A stretch of DNA of 64,000 bases, taken from Coenobita brevimanus (Eukaryota; Arthropoda; Malacostraca; Decapoda; Coenobitidae). Location of the stretch: positions 17,073,916 through 17,137,915 of the forward strand of contig CM064681.1 of assembly GCA_032717465.1 (NCBI GenBank), written 5' to 3'. This document shows, in pieces, positions 19,160-28,869 of the stretch (position 1 is its first letter; each line of letters begins with the position of its first letter). Position numbers and translations under genes: made by a program. The notes under the pieces are model-generated. The model did no database searches. It saw nothing but the letters and a program-made list of their open reading frames with translations, and had not been told where the DNA came from.

Positions 19160-21680
19160 CTAATGCAGTTTTTTGCAGTGTCCTCTTGCTGATGCTTCCC
19201 CATAGGTTAAGTAATCATTTATGTCTATTTTCTCCTTTCCTGATATGCATTTATATAGCATTATCATGTCACCTCTTTTTCTTCTCTCCTGTAGTGTTGG
19301 TAGATTCAGTTTATTTAGTCTTTCTTCGTAGCTTAGGTCCCTTAAGCTTGGTATCCATCTTGTAGCGGCCCTTTGAGCTTTTTCAATCTTGTCTATATGC
19401 TTTTTGAGATGAGGACTCCAGACTAATGATGCATATTCCAGGGTTATTCTAATGAATGATGTTATTATCCTTCTTAGCATGTCTTCATTTATGTATGTGA
19501 ATGCTATTCTCATATTTGCAAGCAGTGTATACATGTTCCGCACCTTCTCGCTGATGTGGTCAGCCGGAGATAGTCTGTTATTTATAATCACACCTAGGTC
19601 TTTCTCTCTTTCTGATGTGTATAGGGTTTTATTTCCTAACTTATAATCCCAATCAGGTCTTTTTCCACTTTTACCAAACTTGATTACATGACACTTGTCC
19701 ACATTGAATTCCATTTGCCATGTACTACTCCATTCATGAAGTTTATTTAATTCTTCTTGTAGCTCTTTACAAGAGTCTGTGTTAGTAATTCTCCTTTGTA
19801 TTTTTGCATCATCTGCAAACATATTCAGATAGCTCTCATTTCCAGTGTTACTGTTTATATCATTTATATACACTAAAAACATGATTGGTGCCAGCACTGA
19901 ACACTGTGGTACTCCACTAGTCACTTCTTTCCATGATGAGTAGTTTCCTCTTAGTACTGTCCTCATTTCTCTTTTTATGAGAAAGTCTTGCATCCAACAA
20001 AACAGTTTCCTCGAATTTCTCCTTGATGGTACAGTTTCCATAAAAGTCTTTGGTGTGGTACTGTGTCAAAAGCTTTCTTGAAATCTAAATAGATACTGTC
20101 CACCCATCCTTCCCTTTCCTGCATTGTGTTTGTTACTCTGTCATAGTAGCTCAACAGATTAGCAACACATGATGTTCCTTTTCTGAAACCAAACTGTCTT
20201 TCTGTTATCATACTGTGTTCTTCTAGATGATTTACCCAAGCTTTTCTTATAAGTTTTTCTAATACCTTGCTTACAACACTGGTCAGTGATACTGGTCGGT
20301 AGTTGAGTGGATTTTGTCTATTTCCTTTCTTGAATAAGGGGACAATATTTGCTTTTTTTCCAAATATCAGGTAGTTTACCTTGACTCAAGGATTTCTTGA
20401 AAATTAAAAATAATGGTTTACTTAACTCTTTTGCACATTCTCGTAATACCCAACATGAAATTTCATCGGGACCACTTGCTTTTCCTCTGTCTAATCTACT
20501 TAACTCCTCCTGTATTACTTTTTCTGCTATTTGTATATCTGGTAGTATGTGTGGCCATGCGTGTTCCACATAGTCCCTCTCAAAATTTTTTTCTTCTGTA
20601 AAAACTAATTGGAAATTCTTATTTAGTGCTTCACAAATATCTTTTTCTTGTGTATAAGCGATTCCCTCGTCTGTAATGGATTGTATTATATCTTTTGCTT
20701 TAGTTTTGCTTCTGATATAGCTGTAAAACAGCTTTGGTTGATCACTACTTTTATTTATTATATCCTCCTCAAACTGTTTTTGGGCTTCCCTCCTTATTCT
20801 TGTATAGTCGTTTCTTGCCTGTTTGTAATTATTATACGCCCTTTCACTATTGTGTCTTCTGTATCTATTCCACAACAAATCTCTTCTTTCTTCTGATTTT
20901 TTACATTCTGTATTGAACCATTTCTGTATTTTCTTATCTGCTTCTTTGTGCTGTGGGATGTACTTCTGGACTCCTATTTCATAAAATTCACAAAATTTTT
21001 TATATACACCATTTAAATCTTGTCCTCTAAGCTTATTTTCCCAATCAACTTCTAAGAAATACTTCTTTAGGTCTTGATAATTTCCCTTTTTATAGTTTAG
21101 GCTCTTTTTGTAACTATCATTGCTGTTTACTATGTCATATGCTATCCTGAAGTTATAATTTAGTACTGCATGATCGCTTTTGCCGAGTGGAGGGTGATAT
21201 ATTAAACTGTCAATATCATTTTCTTGCCTTGTAAATATTAGATCTAGCACTGAAGGTACATCAAGTCCTCTTTTTCTGGTGGTTTCCCTCACATGTTGCG
21301 TTAAGAAAAACTCTTGTACGAGATCCAGGAGCTTTTGGTCCCAACAGCTTTCTTGGCTATTTATATCTAGAGTATTCCAATTTATATTTGTATTGAAGTC
21401 CCCAGTTAGTATAATTCTTTCCGATTTCTCTTCCATTTTATGTAGCAATGATCTTACACTCCGAATTGTACTCTCTGCCAGGTCCTCATATTCGTCTCTT
21501 TCCTATGTGTTTGATCTGGGTGGCATGTACAAATTGGCTACAGTTAATTTACCTTCAGATGTGTCGATCTCTACTGCAATCAGTTCTACTTGTGATGGTA
21601 TATCTAGTTTTATTTCCTTGACTTTTAGATTTTTCTTAGTTAATATTATAATTCCTCCTCCTTTTTTTTAAATATCTGTC
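19160..21680 (-). pseudogene. LINE ORF2: endonuclease remainder and reverse transcriptase
   Basis: After the frameshift the endonuclease continues as GGGIIILTKKNLKV, then (21448 on) RIILTGDFNTNINW and LGKSDHAVLNY. The linker holds WFNTECKKSEERRDLLW. RT motifs: LDRGKASGPDEISCWVLRE, KLPDIWK, then after a frameshift near 20320 RQFGFRKGTSC, YLDFKKAFDTVPH, SGVPQCSVLAPIMFLVYIND, MFADDAKI (catalytic pair intact), LGVIINNRLSPADHI, RITLEYASLVWSP. The C-terminus includes YEERLNKLNLPTLQERRKRGDM, characteristic of CR1/L2-like elements. There are four or five frame breaks in total and few internal stops. Confidence 0.9.
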
Positions 21681-22931
21681 TCTTCTCCATATATTGTATT
21701 CCTCTAAGTGTATTATGTCATTTGATATCCTTGGTATTAATTTTGTTTCAGTTAGGCATATTATTTGTGGTTCATTTTCTCTGACATAATCATTCATCTC
21801 TAGTAATTTAGATACCATTCCATCCACATTTGAGTACATCAACTTTACCATCTTGTTTATATACTTGTCATGACATGGTTCTACTACCTTCCTCCTTTTT
21901 CGTCCATCCTGTTTGTGTACCACTTTCGTACCTGCAATCCTATTACTTTGTAAAAAAAATTTCTTCTTCTCCTCTTCTGATCTTCCCTCATTTTTTGTTT
22001 TTGCTTCCTCCCTTTTCTCTTTCAGTAATTCCAGTTCCTCTTGTGTTAGGCATCTTTTTATCCATACATTTTTGAACTCCTCTTTTTCCTTAAGATTCTT
22101 TGCATTTTTTAGTATCTCTTCCACAATGTTTACACTCTGGAAAGTCACCTTTAGAGGTCTTGTCTTGCTTTTCTCGTATTTCCCTAACCTTTTGTGTTCC
22201 TCTATGTCTTTACTACAGATTTCCTCTGATACTTCTTTCTGTAAGCTCATTACATTTGCCATCTCCTTTTTGTCTCTTGTGATCTTGTTTTTAACTTCTT
22301 CCTCTTCTATACCAGTGATTACTATTGATTTGTTTATCTCTACTGAATCTCTGACTAACTTTGGATTGTTTTGGATTATTCTTTTCACCTCCTTTTTAAT
22401 GCTTTTTTCCTCCACCCTTGTTTCTAAGTCTTTCTTTACTTTCACCATTTCAGCATACTTGGTTTCTACATCATTTTTGTAGCTTTGCACAGCTTCATTC
22501 ACTTGTGTTATCTTCTCAATATCACTGCTCTGGTCAGTAAGACTGCTAACTTGCCTAATTGTCTCTGTGCCATTTTTGAACTCTTCCATAACACTCTCGT
22601 GATTGACTACTGTACTTGCCATTTCACTCATTTTCTTCCTAAGTGGACTCAATTCCACTGTTAGTTCACTGATGGTTGTGTCTTTCTTATTGGCCTCCCT
22701 TCCTAGTTTTTCTATTTCTTCCTTTTGCAAGTGCATCTTCTTCTTTATTTCATCAATTTCATTTTTGAAAGCCATTTTTAGTTTGTTTACACGTTCAACC
22801 AGTCTATTGTGAGTCTCTACTTCAACCAGTTCTTGGTAGAAATCATCATTTTGCTTTTTACCTTTATCCGTGTTCTTTTCCAAATTTGTTTTACTGAAGT
22901 ATGTATCCATTTTGCAATACTTAAAGTGCAA
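21636..22931 (-). CDS. LINE ORF1 protein fused in frame to the endonuclease start (431 codons)
   Basis: Residues about 35-200 are Lys/Glu-rich with heptad-like spacing, predicting a long coiled coil (LVERVNKLKMAFKNEIDEIK and following). Residues about 205-330 look like an RNA-binding module (SIVITGIEEEEV, RPLKVTFQSV, WIKRCLTQEE). From residue 361 the text becomes the N-terminus of the APE endonuclease (MVKLMYSNVDGM, ICLTETKL), normally the start of a separate ORF2. A frameshift near 21660 ends it within an A-rich run. ORF1 proteins bind element RNA and chaperone it; the trimerising coiled coil is characteristic. Whether the fusion is original or the result of loss of a stop cannot be decided from one copy. 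Confidence 0.85.
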   Translation of the reverse strand: MHFKYCKMDTYFSKTNLEKNTDKGKKQNDDFYQELVEVETHNRLVERVNKLKMAFKNEIDEIKKKMHLQKEEIEKLGREANKKDTTISELTVELSPLRKKMSEMASTVVNHESVMEEFKNGTETIRQVSSLTDQSSDIEKITQVNEAVQSYKNDVETKYAEMVKVKKDLETRVEEKSIKKEVKRIIQNNPKLVRDSVEINKSIVITGIEEEEVKNKITRDKKEMANVMSLQKEVSEEICSKDIEEHKRLGKYEKSKTRPLKVTFQSVNIVEEILKNAKNLKEKEEFKNVWIKRCLTQEELELLKEKREEAKTKNEGRSEEEKKKFFLQSNRIAGTKVVHKQDGRKRRKVVEPCHDKYINKMVKLMYSNVDGMVSKLLEMNDYVRENEPQIICLTETKLIPRISNDIIHLEEYNIWRRDRYLKKRRRNYNIN

Positions 22932-23202
22932 AGCATGTACTTACAATCTCCGTGTTGTTGTAGTCTAAACAAACCTCAGAGATGACTCAGCGCATTCTTT
23001 CGTCTTGGTTCTATTTCCTGTTTGAACAAGTCTTGTTTAAACTTATTACTTTTTTTCCTTTTAATAATGAACAATCATTTAGTCTAACCTAGTACTGAGC
23101 TTGACTCATACAAAGATATTATTTAGGTAAAGCCACTGGCCGTGATGATTTGGTATGGAGCGCCGGTGTCGCACGTCCACCTAGATTGAATCCCTCTGTG
23201 TG

Positions 23203-23486
23203 TAGACTGTAGCATCAGTCGAGCAGGGCAGTACTCCCAAGGTAGATGGAAAGTTGATGATAGGGAGAGCTGGAGCTCCCTTTTCATCAGCCCTCAGGAC
23301 TAGGTCCCGACCATCCCCCTTTGCTGGCCTACTCTCTGTGTTACTGAGACACTGAAAAAGTTCAGCAAAGGGGGATGGTCGGGAGCTAGTCCCGAGGGCT
23401 GATGAAACGGGAGCTCCAGCTCTCCCTATCATCAACTTTCCATCTACCTTGGGAGTACTGCCCTGCTCAACTGATGCTACAGTCTA
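23203..23486. repeat. Long hairpin: 124-bp inverted repeat with 36-bp loop
   Basis: Arms 23203-23326 and 23363-23486 are reverse complements over 124 bases with no gap and, by my count, four mismatches (about 97% identity). The loop is 23327-23362. No transposase, no obvious target duplication and no terminal motif typical of a known transposon superfamily. Transcription from either side would give a long double-stranded RNA. Confidence 0.93.
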
Positions 23487-23496
23487 CTTCTCTTCA

Positions 23497-23640
23497 CTGT
23501 CCTAATCTGTGTTATACAAATCCATCAATTATAGCAATATTCTGCGTGAATAATGGACAAAAGGATATTAACCATATTCAAAAATAAATTGCTATGGAAA
23601 AGATGTTAGGGACCTTCCTTACCTGAGGGTATGGGTTCAT
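23497..23640. repeat. SINE-like interspersed repeat, copy A
   Basis: Shares an ordered series of short blocks with copies at 23930-24125 and 39510-39745: CCTAATCTGTGTTA, then an AT-rich centre with CATATTC, then GCTATGG/GCAAAGG and a CCTTACCTGA end. Divergence is high. No tRNA-like A or B box that I can defend, so the origin is open. Confidence 0.5.
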
Positions 23641-23786
23641 GTGATTTCGTACCGGATAGACAATTTACTGAAGAGGTTATTTACAGCCTTTACAGCCTTC
23701 AGTCTCACAGTTTTTCCTTTTATATTTTTAATGGTACCACACTGTCTCATTTTCCTGTTGGGATACATTTCATACCAATGGAGAAT

Positions 23787-23793
23787 ATATTAA
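23787..23793. other. TTAA followed by a CCC-starting piggyBac-like end, partner not found
   Basis: TTAACCCTTTTACTGCGGC begins at 23790 and has the look of the other TTAA-flanked ends in this window. No inverted partner was found, so this is only a candidate end. Confidence 0.25.
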
Positions 23794-23929
23794 CCCTTTT
23801 ACTGCGGCAGGTTCCCCCAGAGAAAATCGCATGACTTTACACTAAACTGAATAGATAAGCATCATTATAGTGAAAAGGTTAGCCTCTTTACTACGATGAA
23901 CCCATTCCTCTGTATCCTCGTCGGTTTAG

Positions 23930-24125
23930 GACGCTCCCAAGCACATTCTCCTATGCGATGTATTTTGTTTATTACACCTTACTCTCATAATCTGTGTTAC
24001 CATATATAAATCATTCCAACATCGCCATACTCTGCATAGATAACTTACCAAAGCATAGTAACCAACCATATCCAAATATAAATCGCAAAGGAAGGGTTGC
24101 TTGGGTGCCCCCTTACCTAACAAGA
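23930..24125. repeat. SINE-like interspersed repeat, copy B
   Basis: Longest well aligned copy: ATGCGATGTATTTTG, TTACACCTTACTC, ATAATCTGTGTTACC, AACATCGCCATACTCTGC, CATATCCAAATATAAATCG and a CCCCCTTACCTAA end. The order matches copy C at 39510-39745. Confidence 0.55.
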
Positions 24126-24149
24126 ATACATGCCTTTTATAAACAGTCT

Positions 24150-24540
24150 CCAAACGACTTTTCTAGGTTTAAGGAGACATTAACTTTGGACAGACTTCTC
24201 GGGTTTTTGAGAGACCTTTCTAGGTTTGGAGAGAAGTATCTACCTCAGGAGTCTTTCCGAGCTATGAAGAGGCTTTCCTAGCTTTGGAGTCTTTTCTACC
24301 TTCAGAGTTTTTTCTCGTTTTTGGATTTTCTTAAGCTTTGAAGAGAAAAATTTTCCAGTTTTGGAGTGATTTTTCTAGTTTCGAAGAGATTTCTGGCTAT
24401 GGAGATCTCTTTCTACCTTGGAGAGATTTTTACATTTTGGGGATACTTATCTGTCTTTGGGCACATTGTTAGCTTTGGAGAGACCTTTGTACTGGAGGGT
24501 TTAACTAATGGAGTCATTATCTCATTTCTAGGTGGATTTT
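24150..24540. repeat. Degenerate minisatellite, about 25-35 bp unit
   Basis: A core of the form CTTTGGAGAGACTTTTCTAG recurs about a dozen times with variable spacing (for example near 24180, 24222, 24275, 24330, 24370, 24415, 24475). Units have drifted strongly in length and sequence. No open frame spans it. Confidence 0.7.
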
Positions 24541-24729
24541 CCTAAGCTTAACTCGTCACGTTCCGAGCTATTTCGCACCTCCGACACCCCCCAATCCCGA
24601 GCAACTTTGGAAAAAATAAATTTTTGGCTAAAACCTCCGCTTTTGGTGAGGAACATCGAAAATTCATTGAGAAATCGCTCACCTGAGGTTTAAAATACTA
24701 GATACAGGTAGCAGTACCTCCTTACCTTA
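24541..24729. other. Short stretch without recognised content
   Basis: AT-rich with one GC-rich patch near 24575-24600. Nothing recognised. Confidence 0.4.
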
Positions 24730-24789
24730 ATGGGTTTTCTATCAGGCTGGCTCCAAAGAAAACGAGTTCTATGGGAGGGTAACTATTCC

Positions 24790-25307
24790 ACACCACTCAT
24801 AAACGGCATTTATTTATTTATTTGGTACGAATTTATATGTAGTAAGAGAGTATATTGGTTTTCAAACAGTAATATAGGCATTATAAGCATTGTTTCACTC
24901 TCTAACTCATCAACATACCCGACCTTTTTTGGCAACATTACCCGATCATCATTTCTGACTGTTTCTTCCTCTAATGCTATGTAAACTTTGTCCTCCTCAT
25001 TGTCATCGATTGGGAAATCACTCTGGCCCTGAATGTCTTTACTGACGAGGTCACTGGTAACAGGTGGCTTGCCAAGACAATGGCATGCAGGGGGGGGGAG
25101 GTTATGTGGTGTAAGGCATTGTCCATGCCTGGCATCTTGCAGAGGAATAGAGGAAGGTGTCCTGTGTATAGGTACGAAAAATCACCTGCGAAAATTGAAA
25201 ACTGTGCAAATTATGAACCTTGCAATTGCATGACGTACCAGTACGTCAACGGGACTAGCTGTCACAAAATGTTGCAATGTACCCATACGTCGATGGGATG
25301 CCTCGGG
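24790..25307 (-). mobile_element. piggyBac-type transposon end with N-terminal transposase fragment
   Basis: The right edge reads GATGCCTCGGG followed by TTAA (25308-25311). Just inside are mirrored copies of a tACGTC-containing subterminal repeat (25230-25300). In the minus frame from about 25075 a segment reads SDFPIDDNEEDKVYIAL, EEETVRNDDRVMLPKKV and GYVDELESET, an acidic stretch typical of the N-terminal region of piggyBac-like transposases. It runs into sequence without homology at about 24810. The catalytic domain is absent, so this is a truncated or internally deleted copy. The assignment rests on the TTAA edge plus the acidic leader and is moderate. Confidence 0.5.
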
Positions 25308-25421
25308 TTAATGAAGTATTCTGAAATTCACTGAATCTCTAAAAAACATAGTTATTCTGAAGAGGCATAATAATTTTTCCAATTCGTCCTAAACACACTG
25401 GATTCGGTGACATCTGTTTAA

Positions 25422-26213
25422 CCTGCTGCGTGCCAGTGCCGTTCTAGAACCGTGTGACGAAAATCTGCAGTCAGTGCCAGTGCCATTTTAAAACGGCTGA
25501 AAATATAAAAATTCACTGTGACTGCATTTTTCAAGATTTGCAGGGAAAAATTGTCAGGCATGTATGGTAACTGTTCCTCTACCATGCCTCAGGCAGTCAA
25601 GGCCATACACCCATTCGCTCCCCCCCCCCATTGCATGCTCACTCTGCCTCACTCTGCCTGTGTGCCTCACCTAGTGCATAGTGAAGGCATGTTGTAAATA
25701 TTTTCACATAAGTGTAAGGACTATACATAGTGAAATCAAGTTGTAAATATTTTCTTGTTAGTTTAAGGACTGGACATAGAGAAGTCAAGTTGTAAATACC
25801 TTCTTGTAAATGCCAGGACTGAACAAAGTGAAGTCATGTTGCACCTATCTTCGAGTAAATGTAGGACAATGCATTCACAGTGACAGAGACACACTAATTG
25901 TGACAGATGCTGGAGTAATAAGTATTCAGAAAAGTATACTTAACATTGCTATACCTTCCCAGCATAAATACCTTCGTCTACCTTACATAGAAAACGGCTT
26001 TCTCTCACCTACGTGGTGAGCATGAGTGTGAGAATACCTGTATACGAGTATGCAAGATTCAATAAAAACTATTTCTGAGCTTCAGTGAGTATTTTGATGG
26101 CGAAATTCGTTGTTTTCACATCAAAATCTATCATTTTAGACCCCCCCAAAAAATAAAAAAATGGCTGGCACGGGGGCGACCCATAGGGCTAATAATAGCT
26201 TGCATGCAGTGGG
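25422..26213. mobile_element. Non-autonomous piggyBac-type element (MITE, 792 bp)
   Basis: Flanked by TTAA at 25418-25421 and 26214-26217. Terminal inverted repeats: CCTGCTGCGTGCCAG on the left, CCCACTGCATGCAAG read inward from the right. Internally three imperfect ~60-bp units (AAGGACTGxACATAGTGAAxTCAxGTTGTAAATA) recur at 25680-25850. No transposase. Confidence 0.82.
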
Positions 26214-26217
26214 TTAA

Positions 26218-27215
26218 ATGTAGTCTTTCAATCTTCAGACGTCTTTCTGCAATTCAGAACGAAATTTTTGAACTGGGGAAGTTAGATGTCTAAATTAATT
26301 TCCTTACTTTTAGGTCGCTTGACTAAGCTGAGTAAAATGACTGGCACTTGAAAGAAAGATTTATAATCCTCATCGTGTTGCAGGGATTAATTAGACAACC
26401 CCATTTACAGTGATGTAGGAATTGGGGAAGGGGGGCACATGCCCACCCAATGATATTGCTGGGGGGGGGGGCCTATTATATTTGAGCCTTTTGCACAAAA
26501 ACTGCATAGCCACAGTGCCTAACATTTCTTACTGTGACCTAGATTACATCAATTATGCCCAGTAGGTAACAGTTTGTTTCTTCATTTACAATTGTCACTT
26601 TCAAATAAATGCAGTAAATTTAGTTGTCCTTTATGGAAAACCCAACAATATTACAGGTATTACAATTTCCCCTCACTGTTTTCGTTTTGATATTTTCCAC
26701 ACATCTCATGCTATTATTCTCACTAATATACTTTTTTTCTTTTATTCAGTTCTTTTGAAAGATGTACAGTAGCACATTTGACCATAATGCATATGATGTA
26801 TAATGATTTACATCAAATGGACACATTAGTGTAAGTCACTAATATAAGTAATTCCATTTAGCCTATGTACTCATGGACCACTGGCATAGTCAGGGATGGG
26901 GGCTAACCTCACATGAGCAAGAGCTCTATCCCGTTATGTTATTTCTATTCTACCTAATGAGTAAGAAAAGCTTAATTGCTTTTTCTTCGTACTTATTTGA
27001 ACTTACAATATGCTCTAAAACCCAGTGCATGCGGCCTCAAAACGTCCTTGAAATTGGTAATTATTCAAAAGTTTCCTTGGAGTGGCTCACAGTGAACCCC
27101 CCCAAACCCTCCAGCTGTTTTGGCTCGCTTAGCATACCATCCCCCATACCTTGTGCCCCCCCAGTGTCACAGTTGTTTGCATGCTTATGAAACAGTCGCT
27201 CCAGTAAGTCTAATA
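26218..27215. other. Stretch without recognised gene
   Basis: About 1 kb of AT-rich sequence with two G or C homopolymer runs (26460-26470 and 27098-27105). A 105-codon frame at 26873-27190 has no recognisable motif and I do not call it a gene. Confidence 0.5.
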
Positions 27216-27332
27216 CAGAGTGACTAAAATGGAATCCTGGTTACAAGAACAGAATCTTAAATAATGTATTAAAATTCAGTACAATATTTAAGATTTTATT
27301 CTTGAAACCAGGTTTCCATTTTAGTCACTCTG
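27216..27332. mobile_element. Palindromic mini-element (117 bp), Tc1/mariner-like end
   Basis: Almost the whole segment is one inverted repeat: CAGAGTGACTAAAATGGAA at the left and its complement at the right, continuing through CCTGGTT-CAAGAA and AATCTTAAATA to a short central loop near 27273. A TA precedes the left end; the right flank reads TT. Ends starting CAG(A/T)G beside TA are common for Tc1/mariner MITEs. The family assignment is inference. Confidence 0.75.
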
Positions 27333-27701
27333 TTGTAGACCTACCGGAGAGATTGTTAAGTCTCTTCAGCGGGCCCGAGCTTTTTACAGTAGTTTATTTC
27401 TTCCTGCCACGAAGAGACTACAACTGGCTAACGATCTTTTCCGTCCAGGAGTGATTAGAGATGGAATTCAGTACTCATTTCAACACGAGGTTAATATAAT
27501 TGTGTGAAAGTATTACGGATGTGCTAATACAATACGTTATCCTAGTCATGGAGTTTAACATTCTCCAACATAACCTGTTGTATATAGATGCTTTTTATTT
27601 TTTTTCCGTTCTTTCTTCACCATTACGGATATATTCAGCCTATGTTAGTGTCTTGTAATAAGCAGGCCTATGAACAATATAACAACTTCAGAATGATGAC
27701 A

Positions 27702-27702
<1 letters not shown>
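27333..27702. other. Stretch without recognised gene
   Basis: AT-rich, with a poly-T run at 27597-27606. Nothing recognised. Confidence 0.4.
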
Positions 27703-27744
<42 letters not shown>

Positions 27745-27748
27745 ATAC

Positions 27749-27779
<31 letters not shown>

Positions 27780-27870
27780 GAGAGAGAGAGAGAGATAGAC
27801 AGACAGATAGATATATATATATAGATAGATAGATAGATAGAAAGATAGATAGATATAGACATAGATATAT
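27703..27870. repeat. Compound microsatellite
   Basis: Successive runs of (TC)n, (AT)n, (GA)n and (GATA)n, which would support several self-complementary structures. All frames across it are repeat artefacts. Confidence 0.97.
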
Positions 27871-27893
27871 ATATCCCCCCAGTCATGGGGGTG

Positions 27894-27945
27894 ACACAAT
27901 CTGGCCGCACTATGGAGTGGTACTACTACTGCGGCCAGGTTGTGT
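27894..27945. repeat. Hairpin with 16-bp arms
   Basis: ACACAATCTGGCCGCA at 27894-27909 pairs with TGCGGCCAGGTTGTGT at 27930-27945, one mismatch, 20-base loop. It lies immediately outside the foldback element that starts at 27949. Confidence 0.75.
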
Positions 27946-27948
27946 TAA

Positions 27949-28714
27949 GCCCTAGTCACACTGCAGGTACGACTTATCGCAAACCACCCACGACTTGCAA
28001 GTCGTGGGTGGTTTTGGTGAGGTTTACAACCGGTCTTCATATGTCTCGGTCTAATTGCAGGCCACCATGGTGACTAAAAAATCGTCGTGAGGTTTTTCAT
28101 GCTGTACAAAAAACCTCCCCGCAATCACTGATGTTGTGGCACGGAAGCCTCCCGATGGGTGGCTGGACTGTGTCTGGCCGGCTTACAGACTGCGACTGGT
28201 CAGCGACACCTGATTTTTAAGAGGTGGTTGCCATCCAGACAGAGGCCAGTCGCCACCTGCTCTGTGCGGTGGTTGTCTGCACTCCATCAAGGCGATGACT
28301 GGACTGCGGTGGCTGCCGTCCACAAGCCTCCTGTCCGGGGTGGTGATTGAAGTCCGGCCGCCGTCCAGCCGACGACTGGTCGAGCCACAGGTGGTGGGCC
28401 GGACCGAGACCAGCCGCCGGCCAATCCGCGGCCGATGTCGGTCTAGTGGAGGCCTAGAGGTCGCGGTCTAAACTGTGACAGGATGCGGACCATCCGTCAT
28501 ATGTCGGCGGCCTGCCGGCGACCGACCGGCCACCCGTCGGTGTCTTGACCTGTGAGTACCTGGCCATGGTTGCCATTCGGCCGCCCACTGGACGGACACT
28601 TGACGACCACCGGTAGCCGATTGGTGGCACGACTGCTTGGAGACCTTCGTGGTTGGGGAATGGTTTTGTGATTATCAGGCTTGCGACAAGTCGTACCTGC
28701 AGTGTAACTGGGGC
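27949..28714. mobile_element. GC-rich TTAA-flanked foldback element (766 bp)
   Basis: 34-bp terminal inverted repeats at 27949-27982 and 28681-28714 (GCCCTAGTCACACTGCAGG start; three mismatches). The left flank is TTAA and the right flank ATTA, a slightly decayed TTAA duplication. Immediately inside the left repeat is a perfect 34-bp palindrome (27981-28014) centred on TTG/CAA. The interior is strikingly GC-rich, with many CGACTGG, GGCCGxC and CCGTCC words in both orientations. No transposase. The TTAA target and G-starting ends could fit Kolobok or piggyBac superfamilies; I cannot decide. Confidence 0.8.
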
Positions 28715-28869
28715 ATTAGTAAGTATTCTGCCACTGTATTCCCTGCATGTCGTAAAAGGTGACTAAAAGGGGCGGGGTGAGGTGACTAGGGACCCCCTCC
28801 TCTGTTTTTTTAGTTCCTAAAAAGAGACAGGCCATAGAAAAGGATCAGGGCTTGAGTTATCCCCGTACC

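Larger units (their letters stand above)
18995..23110 (-). mobile_element. CR1/L2-like LINE with ORF1 and ORF2, nearly full length
   Basis: A 4.1 kb minus-strand element with ORF1 (coiled-coil) followed by an ORF2 with endonuclease and RT. The ends carry complementary sequences: TGAGTCAAGCTCGTACT at 19000-19016 and AGTACTGAGCTTGACTCA at 23091-23108. The 3' side ends in a TTAGGTAAGGTAAG-type short repeat. I could not identify a convincing target duplication. Only a few frameshifts break it, so it is among the younger LINEs here. The A/T-rich codon use contrasts with the GC-rich Gypsy elements. Confidence 0.9.

Noticed and set aside
23181..23435. 84-codon frame over the hairpin left arm and loop
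   Set aside because: Explained by the inverted repeat; not conserved in frame on the other arm.
24545..24560. TTAA at CTTAACTCGTCACG as a partner for the TTAA end at 25307
   Set aside because: The adjacent bases do not form an inverted repeat with the GATGCCTCGGG end.
26873..27190. 105-codon plus frame
   Set aside because: No motif, crosses C homopolymers, no neighbouring exon signals that I could defend.
27588..27910. Frames over the compound microsatellite
   Set aside because: Translate to repeated Ser-Leu, Tyr-Ile and Arg-Glu dipeptides, pure repeat artefacts.
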